DNA from: Planctomycetaceae bacterium
GTDB lineage: Bacteria > Planctomycetota > Planctomycetia > Pirellulales > Pirellulaceae
Assembly: GCA_016794985.1 (NCBI GenBank)
Contig: JAEUIQ010000054.1
Location: 1 to 60,294 of the forward strand
Length of the DNA: 60,294 nucleotides
Direction of reading: 5' to 3'
The position numbers and the translations under genes are program-made. Numbering within the stretch: the stretch's first letter is position 1; every line of letters begins with the position of its first letter. A model generated the notes under the pieces. The model was not told where the DNA came from. It ran no database searches and was given only the letters and a program-made list of their open reading frames with translations. Positions 27,401 to 36,100 of the stretch are shown one piece after another.

Positions 27401-28943
27401 CCGACCGCAACAGGACTCGAACCTCCGTTCCAGTTTCCGCACTGGATGATTGAAACTCCAACTTTCCTTGCGCGTCCGAAACCGATTGAACTCGAAATCC
27501 AGGAGGAAAACTCAAACGAGCATCGAAGCGGAGTTCTCCTTGGTTTTCAATCTGGAAAACACTGCGGCTTTCTACACCTTGTTCACTCAAGAGCATGTAA
27601 TGAGCAGCGGTCGTTGTGAAACGATCATCAGCCGAACGTAGATTCAGAGTCAGCATCGAATCCGGGCCGGTTCCATACCAAGAACCGTGTCGGATCAGTT
27701 TAGAGTCCTCCGTAACGACATTTTGACGTAGTGCGGCCGCCAACGAAGACGGAACCATGTCCATGCGGATCGGATTGATTCGCGGTACCAACATGTCCTC
27801 GGTTGTCGTGATCTCAATCACCCGAGGTTGCCGAGTGGCGGTCGTGGCAGTCCATTGCGGGCTTTGCCAAGTTGCGTCTTGAACGAATTCGCGTTGGCGA
27901 AAAGCGAATACTTGAAATGGGCGTGCCGCTTGACCATTGTGGAACCACACTTGCAGCCGTGGTTCGTCCGCGTCCTGGAGGACTTGCCATTGGCGAACGC
28001 CCTCGCCCGAAACTTGAGACACTTCCCAGTCTTTCGCCAACCGCCATTCTGCCTGTAGCAATTGACCTTGCAGTACTTGATTCTCGACGACGATTTGGAT
28101 TCGATCCAAAAGTCGCGAGACATCCGCCAAGATCAAGGCGCGCGAATCCCAAATGAGCGTTTGTTGCTTCTTGCGATTATTTAAAGTGAAGACCAACTCA
28201 CATGGTCCAGTTCCGGCAGCTAATTGAAAATAGGTGTTGTTGTCGGATTCCTCGAACCTGCGCTCCAGCACAGGAGCTCCACTGACCAAGTCCACGTTAC
28301 CGGCCACTCGCACCGTCATCGCGCCAACCGCGACCTTGGGAAGCTGCAATTGAACGGTTTGACGCACCGTGTCGCTGGATACCGGAATCGTCATCTCCAC
28401 TTGGAATTGATGCTTTCCGCCTTCTGACAATAGCATGGCGGTGTGTCCGTCTTGGTGACGATACAAGATGGGCGATGATCCATTTTGAACGAAACGATGA
28501 AGCAAGCCGCCACTCCAAGGAATTGGTAGCGAGACAACCGATTCCTCGAACGAGTGGCCCAAGGCATGTCCGGTCAGGCGCCCAACGTCGCCGTCCAATT
28601 CGATCTCATAACTTGCTCGTTCCCAAGTGAATCCTTCGGGACCCTCCACGCGAAATTCTTTAGGAGCCACGTTCTCTTTGGTTTTGAGTTCGCGCAGCTT
28701 GTTGAGCAGATCTGCAACCTCCGTTTGCCCCAAAACAATGCGTTGCGTTGGACCATCCAAGATGGCTGGCAATTCAGCTTCGGGGACGAATAGCAATCTT
28801 AGGCGATCCCAGGTCTGATGGGGAGTTTCCAAGTTGGCTTCATCTTGAGCAGCAGCCCTCGACGATTCCAACCCACCACCGACTAGCAAAGAAATGCACC
28901 AACAGAATATCAAGGCGGAGCTTGACCAACGAGGATTACTCAT
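21486..28943 (-). CDS. Giant exported protein of unknown function
   Basis: 2485 residues. ATG at 28943 follows GGAG and overlaps the stop of the upstream gene by 8 bases, so translation is probably coupled. Residues 1-32 are a signal peptide (SALIFCWCISLLVGGG). A long beta-rich part follows, then a hydrophobic block around residues 1148-1270 with several membrane-spanning segments (LTLAVGCFLFAAGLLFG, AWLAWAAFLLVLSAAA, MVWVVVLLVLWNLLAFFG, VAMGLLGIGLFVP), then a second long beta-rich half, a Gln/Asn/Ser-rich stretch (about 2288-2381) and a C-terminal membrane helix (LIGAAVLCWVLVMF) before a short basic tail. I recognise no catalytic motif. The two halves divided by the membrane block may be a fusion of two envelope proteins. 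Same strand and order as the 1173-aa and secretin-like genes upstream. Confidence 0.85.
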   Translation of the reverse strand: MSNPRWSSSALIFCWCISLLVGGGLESSRAAAQDEANLETPHQTWDRLRLLFVPEAELPAILDGPTQRIVLGQTEVADLLNKLRELKTKENVAPKEFRVEGPEGFTWERASYEIELDGDVGRLTGHALGHSFEESVVSLPIPWSGGLLHRFVQNGSSPILYRHQDGHTAMLLSEGGKHQFQVEMTIPVSSDTVRQTVQLQLPKVAVGAMTVRVAGNVDLVSGAPVLERRFEESDNNTYFQLAAGTGPCELVFTLNNRKKQQTLIWDSRALILADVSRLLDRIQIVVENQVLQGQLLQAEWRLAKDWEVSQVSGEGVRQWQVLQDADEPRLQVWFHNGQAARPFQVFAFRQREFVQDATWQSPQWTATTATRQPRVIEITTTEDMLVPRINPIRMDMVPSSLAAALRQNVVTEDSKLIRHGSWYGTGPDSMLTLNLRSADDRFTTTAAHYMLLSEQGVESRSVFQIENQGELRFDARLSFPPGFRVQSVSDAQGKLEFQSSSAETGTEVRVLLRSGIGGTVKSLISDGGVASAETPSIVDLIVESEWVPEGWFANWSSRGLKVRPPSVVGAEQTSGVFAVGISPFYALKAVDAGVMVGLGRQDLIEANLATLEPNVAFDMGETSGDLELELTRKTALAVAESVAFYQLEPSRIIVRGEWLIDVRNGTQQTFRLQLPSNAPESTLIYCQPPHEIRQQTSVPDQPNLREIQFSQAVSGPVHLHVDFEVPFEANIKSVLQMEPLRVLDAAWQTQLVTVENNPRIDATAETNLPKWELERLPETIYQPARRLVGIWDATADRLVTVPLQVAEQQTEPTPTAVIESRELISRLAIDGTIVTGAKFRLKSTTGNLWLQLPAGAALWSLSQNGTPQTVQVTNQRIMISLSERAGQQAHEIQFVYRQEAEGGFSNQSTSLTPPLWHFPASGQASLEVPVLQTEWKLEPPPGLELRWSPKDWTVAERQALTWFERHGRWLDRQVKFAARSMAPMVQSFESLAKTPGFAEQAPKTEARTDDDLKMNMAEAMQKRLGDRITKGFGGGGELDPFGGDSQRPGNLPPMSANDLNANRELEEQSVVAQQPMIPQMRENEGGPPQSSAGVPTELAPPPPQKRSPTANRMQGFRSLQIQTEVDSHDYRFTGLGNKDRLEVQWLDQNWLDLLTLAVGCFLFAAGLLFGRHSLSAWLAWAAFLLVLSAAAQWLWNVLPEAATVLERMVWVVVLLVLWNLLAFFGRVIFRAAARIRAGFKSFFSISPVAMGLLGIGLFVPTWADVAYGQTFLDNHPGVQSLTVPDDAIIIPFDPALPQKRFAGRWLVPKTWFDRVQQKEMEDHNIKVKFPDQLFLPGGTYVFSIANNSALEVQATCQMELPAEQVTYLPLPLGGGALLSATVDGEPAILLDTNSGSPLPPNLPVDTPWLLIRGSGSKKLEFRLRFALNRGPGGWQAEGKLPAAFATLAEMHGLPPESRLTWSAGGISRAWTVPAEGVVAPLGVGADGAFSIRWREAETQLRVGSAAINHLAEIAVREAGVQVASRFSVQMVEANDELVMQVPDQWRVERIEGENLRAWNPVDGQPNLVLLQFLSAKTMQEFSVVVGGEQTFWNTEPISLRIPFAKVNADGLLSGNIKIFRSGSLKVSATDTSGLRRSNLSAGSAEFVPWLTWNSEFFGLQPFQAFDWQASDPALTMSIARAPTSSKVTHRSVLNFDVAKNTFETQITFERHTAPLSRVAIELPQAIKPESLTCIARDGNGLSAVAFQVAKRSNSNPNFDEYELRLSEFEARDLLVTIQGSLVPSLDKSLTWEPIRAMDATTQEYEYALTRTDTVELALTQSNGTEQLLPDEFNNWLDPNRIARLPISIRARTPEHRLEVTSRRLSPLVSFESVTDLTVGDRVIEETLLLEWKIERSGINQVEFLLPKSWLECQIEGPWIGRIERRLVDDQQARFTIFLQDRIVGDYRLAVTLDRPIQQTDRWATVPQNLTGETRNRWVTAQNSGNQELALTAIQEISEIQRQRSTFNELQQKIGATYLANAYHVEANAQSPKLEWRTVPRSIVETRTARVRLSETDLAIDREGRYVARQRLQVSNRTQPSLQLQLPQASQLIQLIVDCQSVPPLAHHGNQAGVVQIPLLKSSELNLDYPIELIYHGRLEAGYDLRELSLPLAFTVDVESEVSHLRLHLSPDLRPLRFGGTMTRVQEERVLQEEVTDYQLGLLSTFKKSLQKENLSGAQQQRQRAELEKFLFGNGLIDTTNPQQLTAEINELNDVLRSENSSEGDPFSNRSKIRSRVAEQQNKNEVNLNRDYSFNFANPLGESQQQVELGNLDNRANGQTLEKSKASRQSTNSRLSQAYQSDEGLQNRSQGGRGVGQSLQQQGGQSPQQQTQSPNAPMGGGLATPALPVLNPPSQQWLAPNRETVAADGSSQIATNSNRLASGLVVDFTPTGDVYYFRVPRGKPELTVAWTNQEIQSRFISTWQLIGAAVLCWVLVMFSKYFRRVN

Positions 28944-31900
28944 GGCGTTCTCCATTCGAGCTGGGCGTGTTTGATTCCAGTCGAGTTTCCACATCATTGG
29001 CAGGATCTTCGAACGCTTGTCGACGTTGTCCCAGGAACGTCAATAGATCACGCCCAATCCACACGATCCCTATCACCAACGCAGCCCATGTCGTGCCTTC
29101 GTGGTTGATGTATCGCACGGCAAAAGGCCACAGAATTGACGCCACGATCAATATCCCCAGGCCCACTGCAATCAAAGCCAAGCGTTGATTCCACGTACGA
29201 CGAATGAAGAGTAGGCCCAGAAAAACGACGAGAGCAGCTCCCGCGCCAGATAGGAGCCACGATGAGACCTTGGTCACTTTTAATGCCCCAGCGGATCCAG
29301 GGAGTGGGTTAATGGTCGAAAACGTGAAGGGTCGGCCATCGGTCTCAAATTCCATAAGTCGAGCTGTCGGAACTTCCGCGGTCGCGATCCAGTTCAGGTT
29401 AACGGATCTCGGTTCGACGTTTTGCAGTAGTTCCAAAATGCTTTGCCCTTGACTGCCGTCTTGATCGCTCCATGGTCCTCCGAAGTTCAGCGGTGCCCAA
29501 TCCTTGGGTAGATAAACAACCAATTCGGCTTTTTGCACGGCGCAGTCATCGGGAAACGTCGGCACCGGGATTTCAGAATTAGTGACGGGCATCGTGTATC
29601 GCAACTCGAGCAACAACTCGCGATCGCGATCACGATTGCCCAATGGCAAAATCAGCTCGCCACCGGCCCCTCTTTCCAAGGAGATTGGCTCACCATCGAC
29701 TCGTACAGGACTGCTATCAAATCCCGTTTGTGGATCAAACCCTGGGGGCATGATGATGACCAACCGTTGATTGACACTCTTCAATCGATACAAGGCGCGA
29801 ACGGAGAGCGAGTCATTTCGCAGCCATACGGCCTGAATCAGGCTACGAGAAATGCTGCTCCGTTTCAGATCGTAGAGTTCGTAACGAGAGACATCCACGT
29901 CCAAGTCCCATGGTCCGACATACTCGAGCGCTGCGACGGCGTCACCATATTGCCGTCCCCCAAAGACGTCCGAGGTCGGATCGATAGGGCGTAGCCCTGT
30001 GGCCTTCGAAGTTGCTTGAACATCGAACAACTCCGAGCGCCGAAGCACAATTTGGCCGCGGTCGCGTTCTACATTCTTAGCAACCACTGTGGCGATCTCA
30101 AACGACTTGGTTGCACCAACGGCGATTTCTGGGACCGAAACGTCCCACGCCAACTGCACGGAGTGTTTGCCCAACAATTCACTGGCACCCACCAAACGCC
30201 ATGCCACGAATCCAGCGGCCACATCGGGCGGTTGGGGATCGAGTTTTTGCTGATTTAGAGTGCCACCCACGACTCGAATTCGATCCTGACTGCTTTGCAG
30301 AACGTCGATTCGAAAATCCGGCACGGCGCTAAAGCGCACGTCATAGTCGAGGTCCGTTTGATAGCGGAGCAACCCCGATTCGACCGAGACCGATGTGACT
30401 TGATCCACAAACACGCGCGGTCGACGCAAAGAAGCTCTCAGCTCTAATCCATTCGTTTCCACGACGTACTCGTACGCAAATCGCTGAGGATTGCTGTCAG
30501 GAACAACGAATGCCGTCGAGGGTTCGATGCTGCGGAAATTGACTTGGTTGGTAGTGTCGACGACCACGTTCAATCGATCGGGAGCCGTCAATAGAACTTG
30601 ACCGCGAATCGACTGGGCAAAGGAAGGAGCCAATTGCGGCCAGCGTACGGCAATGGTGCTAGGGGCGGCCTCGAAATCCACGAGACCAACGCCGGGAATT
30701 GCTTGGGTCGTGTTGATCAAGCAAGCGACCGGCCCCCGCGCCTCGACAGCGAATTGCAACAACACGCGGCCCGCGGGCTCGCCCACTCGTTCGTACTTCT
30801 CGATTTGCACCGGTTGATAACCCGATGGCGAGTGCCCCGTAACGCTGACAATTTCCAGCCCCTCTGGAACATCCAAAGGTACTTGAAAGATCCCTCGCTG
30901 TTTGACATTGAGCAGCAGTAAGCTAGAAGTTGTAATGCGACGTGATTCTAGTTGCGCATGAACTTGCTGCTGGGCCTCAACCAACGGCGTCCATTCTTCG
31001 AGATCAAGATTCAATTCGTAAGGAACGGTCGAGTATTGAAAGCTCAGTCGCGTCGGTCCGGCATCGACGTTTTGGCTCTGACCTTCGTTCACCCGACTCA
31101 GGCCCGTCAAAGTCGCGACTTCGATTCGCAATCCATTCTCGCCACGAACCAATAGAGTGCCCGGCTGTCTCGTGGCAGCCGGAGCTTGAATCGGCGTCAA
31201 GGTGAGTTTTCGTTTTAAATTCGGATCGCCACCAAGTTCCATTTCAGTCTCGACGGTCAGACTTAGCGTGCCCTTGAGATTCTCGAATAGATCAATTTTC
31301 AGAAGAGATTTTTCCGTGTCGACTTGCCATTTCTTGACGACATCTGACAAGACATTCACGATGCGCAAGTCTGGGGGGACGGCCAGTTCCAAATAGTTGA
31401 TTTCAGCCCGTTGGATTTGCAACGTTAGGACATGACTCGAACGTACGAGATTGCGTTGAATGTCGGATTCCACGTTGGATTGAGCCGTAATCAGGGCAGC
31501 CAAGCCTTCGGCTCCAACGCTACGCGGCGTCCAGCGGACCTCAATGGTTTTCGAATTTCCCAACAAGGCAATCACGGAAGATCGATTGGCTTTGTTTTCT
31601 GCTGGTCCGCCATCGTCACCACCGGTGATTTCTTGAGTGTCGGATGTGACCACTGCCGGCGTTACCACAATGTCGACATCGGCTTGGTTGATCGAAATTT
31701 CCCAGCGATTGATGGCGGCTGGGGGAATTGGCCAACTGATACGATTTTCTCCACCACCAGGCACGACACCGGTCACATATTGCAACTGCATCTTGCTTTG
31801 CTGATGATCGGATTTAGCTTGAAACAATAAATCAAAGCCTCCATCATCTCGCGGGACCAAACGACAAGGCTCGCCGTCGATTTCGGCCAACTGCACTGAG

Positions 31901-32457
31901 CAGCCGTTAAGTCCGAGGGGAACTCGATGCCATCCGGACTGGACGAAGTCAATCAATAATTCCGAATCGACTCGAACCAGTGATCTTTCCAACGAAGCGC
32001 GATTCTGCGCGGAAACCAACGCAAAACTTGCCGGAGCTGGTACCGATTCAACGGGTTTCGTGGCTTTTTGAGCGGCCTTCCAAAGTTCTTCAAATTGTTC
32101 GTATGGCAGATAAACGCCGCGCCCGGTGGCTTCGAACTTGTCGCGAATACGCTCGTAGGGAATGTAGATAGACTGTTCGATCGCCCAACCAGGTAATTCG
32201 AATTTCGGCTCATTGACCTCATCGCGATCCGTATTCGAATCGGATTCTGGCGAGACGTCATCTTGGGAACGCTCGCCCACGGCGGGGCCTTGGATCTCCG
32301 ATGAGTTCGACACTGCCGTATTCTCAGAAGCAGCCTCGGACGATTTCTCTTCCTGAACCATAGGCATGGAAGAAGCTCGTCCGAATCCAAACAAGTTTGG
32401 TGATGGTCCGTAGGCCAAGAGCAGAAGGCACCAAACCGAAAAACACAAGAACTTCAT
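28936..32457 (-). CDS. Large exported protein with C-terminal membrane segments
   Basis: 1173 residues. ATG at 32457 follows AGGA at nine bases; an in-frame ATG at 32466 is badly spaced. Signal peptide MKFLCFSVWCLLLLAYGPSPNLFG, then an acidic Ser/Glu-rich linker, then IPYERIRDKFEATGRGVYLPYEQFEELW (about residues 85-115) and a long beta-rich body. Near the C-terminus are two or three membrane helices (LLSGAGAALVVFLGLLF, LALIAVGLGILIVASILWPFAV, WAALVIGIVWIG). The same general plan, beta-rich body plus membrane helices, is seen in the overlapping downstream gene, suggesting related proteins acting together. No enzyme motif seen. Confidence 0.85.
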   Translation of the reverse strand: MKFLCFSVWCLLLLAYGPSPNLFGFGRASSMPMVQEEKSSEAASENTAVSNSSEIQGPAVGERSQDDVSPESDSNTDRDEVNEPKFELPGWAIEQSIYIPYERIRDKFEATGRGVYLPYEQFEELWKAAQKATKPVESVPAPASFALVSAQNRASLERSLVRVDSELLIDFVQSGWHRVPLGLNGCSVQLAEIDGEPCRLVPRDDGGFDLLFQAKSDHQQSKMQLQYVTGVVPGGGENRISWPIPPAAINRWEISINQADVDIVVTPAVVTSDTQEITGGDDGGPAENKANRSSVIALLGNSKTIEVRWTPRSVGAEGLAALITAQSNVESDIQRNLVRSSHVLTLQIQRAEINYLELAVPPDLRIVNVLSDVVKKWQVDTEKSLLKIDLFENLKGTLSLTVETEMELGGDPNLKRKLTLTPIQAPAATRQPGTLLVRGENGLRIEVATLTGLSRVNEGQSQNVDAGPTRLSFQYSTVPYELNLDLEEWTPLVEAQQQVHAQLESRRITTSSLLLLNVKQRGIFQVPLDVPEGLEIVSVTGHSPSGYQPVQIEKYERVGEPAGRVLLQFAVEARGPVACLINTTQAIPGVGLVDFEAAPSTIAVRWPQLAPSFAQSIRGQVLLTAPDRLNVVVDTTNQVNFRSIEPSTAFVVPDSNPQRFAYEYVVETNGLELRASLRRPRVFVDQVTSVSVESGLLRYQTDLDYDVRFSAVPDFRIDVLQSSQDRIRVVGGTLNQQKLDPQPPDVAAGFVAWRLVGASELLGKHSVQLAWDVSVPEIAVGATKSFEIATVVAKNVERDRGQIVLRRSELFDVQATSKATGLRPIDPTSDVFGGRQYGDAVAALEYVGPWDLDVDVSRYELYDLKRSSISRSLIQAVWLRNDSLSVRALYRLKSVNQRLVIIMPPGFDPQTGFDSSPVRVDGEPISLERGAGGELILPLGNRDRDRELLLELRYTMPVTNSEIPVPTFPDDCAVQKAELVVYLPKDWAPLNFGGPWSDQDGSQGQSILELLQNVEPRSVNLNWIATAEVPTARLMEFETDGRPFTFSTINPLPGSAGALKVTKVSSWLLSGAGAALVVFLGLLFIRRTWNQRLALIAVGLGILIVASILWPFAVRYINHEGTTWAALVIGIVWIGRDLLTFLGQRRQAFEDPANDVETRLESNTPSSNGERHE

Positions 32458-33132
32458 TGTGGCCATTCCTAATGAGGCAGAAGTGGTCCGCTACCAAATC
32501 AACTCGATAAAGCAATATCGGTCACCGCCCATTCTACACTGCCCGCGGTCGCAACCGTTGGTCCAGGAACGAAAAGCAGGCCAGCATCGCGTCACATTTT
32601 GGTCACGGCTTTGACAACCAAAACGCGACCTCGATTTTTGAGTCGCGATCGTGTTTGGAGCTTCGAGGTCGCGGATAAGTTCCCGAGTCCAAGGGCGTGA
32701 AACGAAATATTGTTAATCAAATTTGAATCTTCATTGGTCGCCGCATCCTCACCAAACGGAGGAAAAAGCTATTGGTTTTGCAGAGCACCCTTCAACGCCA
32801 ATGCCGGCAGAAGCTGCAATGGCCACGCAAACCGACGACCCCGGCGTCGCGTGTGAAGTAAGTAAAGGAGCACAGGTTGACGACGACCCTTCGTTTGCCA
32901 ACCGCGACTATTTAGTGCCATTATCCGAGTAAACAGAAAACCGACCGCTATAAGTAGCGACAAATTGGTTGTTTCGAGCAACATCCATCGGTAGCAGGCA
33001 TGCACCGTTGGCCATGCGTCATGTCGAAGCACAGTCAGTAGGCCGTCCGCCAATCAGCAAAACGATTGATATTTGCGAGTGGTGAACGCTCGAATCAGCC
33101 AAATACCAACGGTCGGCGAACTGTTCTGATGG
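32458..33132. other. Gene-poor spacer before the 1173-aa gene
   Basis: About 675 bases. A 94-codon frame at 32769-33053 on the minus strand has no ribosome binding site, R/W/L-rich composition and no recognised family, so it is not called. The hairpin pair at 32597-32673 is listed separately. Confidence 0.5.
32597..32673 (-). promoter_or_regulatory. Two adjacent inverted repeats upstream of the 1173-aa gene
   Basis: TTTTGGT (32597-32603) pairs with ACCAAAA (32617-32623), and directly after it CGCGACCTCGA (32624-32634) pairs with TCGAGGTCGCG (32663-32673). They lie 140-216 bases upstream of the start at 32457 and 460 bases past the secretin-like stop. Possible terminator of the upstream gene or leader structure of the downstream pair. 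Confidence 0.4.
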
Positions 33133-36100
33133 CTAGCGATCGCGTCCACCGCCGCCTGGGAATCCACCGCCGCCGGGAAATCCGCCGCCGCCTGGGAATA
33201 CACCGCCTTGACCTCGTCCGCCGCCGCCTTGGCCTCGCCCGCCACCTTGGCCGCGTCCTCCACCGCCACCTTGCCCACCGCCAAAGTTTGGCTGTCCACC
33301 ACCACCTTGGCCGCCCATTCGTTGCCGCATGGCTTCGCCGAAAGCACGCATTGCATCAGCATTCGCGCCCATGCCACCACCTTGGCCTTGACCGCCACCC
33401 TGGCCGCCGGCCGCTTGCCCGGGCTGTTGACCAGGACGTTGTTGCGTCTGAGTTCCCGCATTGAATAAGTCGGACATCAAGCGAGAGACCTGATCTGCAG
33501 TGACACCGGCGGGCATCTCCATGACTACGGATTTGATCTCCGGAACTGCCCCTTCATAGTCCATTTCTTTGACGAATTGCACGACCTCATCGATGAGATT
33601 CTCAGGGCCTTTGACCAATAGTAACTTGGCTTCCACGTCGACGGAGACGCTGATCATGGGTTTGGCTGGTTCCGAGGATCCACCACCGCCACCACGTCCA
33701 CCACGGCCTCCCATCAGTGCACGAATCATTTGTTCCGGATTTGGCGGCTGTTGAGCCCCACCACCTTGCCCTTCGGGCTTTCGCAAATACGAAGCAAAGT
33801 GGATATCAACTTGCTCTTTAACGACTTGCGGATCGCGGTGCTCGATTTTGATACTTCGAGAGCTGCCGTAAATGCGGGGATCATGGGGTGCTTCAGGGCG
33901 GTCCTTTAACTCGATCAACTGGTCGATTTCTTCGGTGTCCGTCACGTTCGCATAAACAATCAAAGCGTTCAAGTAATTATCGACGTGGATCGAGACGTCA
34001 CCGGTTGTTTTGCCACTGCTCGAGCTGCCGCCGCCCATGCCACCCCCCATCAAAGCGCCGACCATTCCGCCCGCCGCACCACCCAACGCATTTTGGGCCA
34101 TGTTACCCAACATATCCGTCATGCCTCCACCGCCACCGCCGCCGCCACCGCCATCAATTCCTAAGATCTCTTCGATTTCGGCTGCGACTTCAGAAGCCGG
34201 CCGGAATCCCAACAAGAAGACGGTTCGAGCGGGCGTGGTGTCCGTGGTTTCAACGGCTTCTTTACTTAAATCCTTGAGTAGGCGCTCGGCCATGTCCAAA
34301 GCATCCAAATCTCGCGAGCGAATCATGAGGCCCTTGGGAGTCATTTCCATGATAATCGGGTCGCCCGGAATTGATTCTTGGGAAAACCCGGCACCCACTT
34401 CTGGTTGAACTGGTCGAGTGGCGGGTAGCTCGTCATCTTGTAAGGTTGTCACCGCATAAACGTGAGCCGCGCGATCAGCGCTTGGTTGACGACCCAATTC
34501 CACCACTTCGTATTGGCGTCCCGACAAAGAGCGATGCGATTGCGTGGGCGTTGTGGAACGCGGCGATTCCGTGGGTGTGGAATCCGGCGTTGCTTCTTCT
34601 TGTGAAGGTGGTGATGCTTCTCGTTCCTCGGCATTGCTACCTTGTTGCATTTTGTTCAATAACTCAAAGAGCAACTTCAGCTGTTCGGGTGATAGTTTTT
34701 CAGGGTCTAACTTCTGAAACTCGCCTTCGCCGAACTGGCGGTCAAACGATGGAAACCGAATGCCGCTCTCCGTACCGGCAACCCCACCTCCGCCTGTACC
34801 TCCGCGGCGATCTGAAGGTCGTCGCCATTGCAAGGGAGCAGGTCCACCCGTCGTTTCCCAGACACCTTCGAACAGGTCAACCACACCTTCGACCGACTCT
34901 TCGTCAACATTTTGCAGAATCCGATACTGCGATCGAGCAACATCACCTTCTGCAGGGGCAGGGTCCAGCTTTTCGGCAATCACCTTGATTTCAGTAACCA
35001 GTCGCTGCGTGCCACGAACGAAAATGCAATCGAAGTCTTCCATGAAGATGATGTTCTTCCCAGGACCGGTCGATTCCGTTTCTTCGAGAATCGATGTCGA
35101 AATACCCAGAGCCGTTTTCAGCTTGAGCACCATTTCGCTGGGGGTCAGCGCGTGACAAGTGATCTTTTCGAAAACAATCGCGTTGCTTTCCAGCTTCTCG
35201 ATCAAGTCTTTGATTTCCGCGTGATCCGATGGTCGAGCCTTGATGTATAGCGTGTCCGAGTCTTCTGAACGAGACATTCGCACATCTGTTCGACCCGAAA
35301 AGAAATCCAATAAGATTCGTTGGACGATTTCAGGATCAGTCTTCGGTGAATAGTATTTCACCTCGTAACCCTGGACGTCCAATCCGGTGGGGCGGTTGGC
35401 TTCAATATCCAAAGCATCAATCAGTTTCAACGCCTTCGCCACCTTCTCCTTTGTACCCGAAATCCAAGGTCGCGTTTCCGAGTTCAGTAAACTAATGGCC
35501 AGCGAGCCGTCTTCCAGTCGGTTCTCGTTCTCGCGCATCCCAAACTGAGCTCGTAAGAATTGCATCAGTTGTGGGAACGGGATATGTTTAAGCGTTCTTG
35601 CTTCGTAAACAATCACAGCATTCGTCTTGGCTCGATCAATCAAGCTACGAATCTGTCGCAATTGCCGACCCGTCTCTCGCACGTAAAGTTCTTCCGAAAT
35701 CGAAAGCAACTCGACTTTGCCGCGCGGTGGCTTGACCAACTGGCCCACTTGTCGAGTCAACGAATCGTAGTCCAAACCAGCGACATTAAACTTGGAAATC
35801 ACTACTTCGTACTCACCGCGGTCGTCTAATTCGGTTTCAGCCACAACCGGAATTAGTTCATCGGGAAGTCCTTGCGTCTGGTGATCGATGACGATCAAAC
35901 GATTGCCAAACCGAACCAGCGTGTACCCCTGAAGACTCAAGTAGAAATTCAATTGGTCGAGTGCGGCCTTTACCGTGTAGTCCTTGCCGTCCGCATTGGA
36001 AAACGTTCCCTTCGGAAAACCGCTATACTCGGTGTACACGATCAATCCCACTTGCTCCGCAAACCATTCGATAACCGTGCTCCACTGCTCATCTTCGAAA

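Noticed and set aside
32769..33053. 94-codon minus-strand frame in the spacer
   Set aside because: No ribosome binding site, R/W/L-rich composition and no recognised family.
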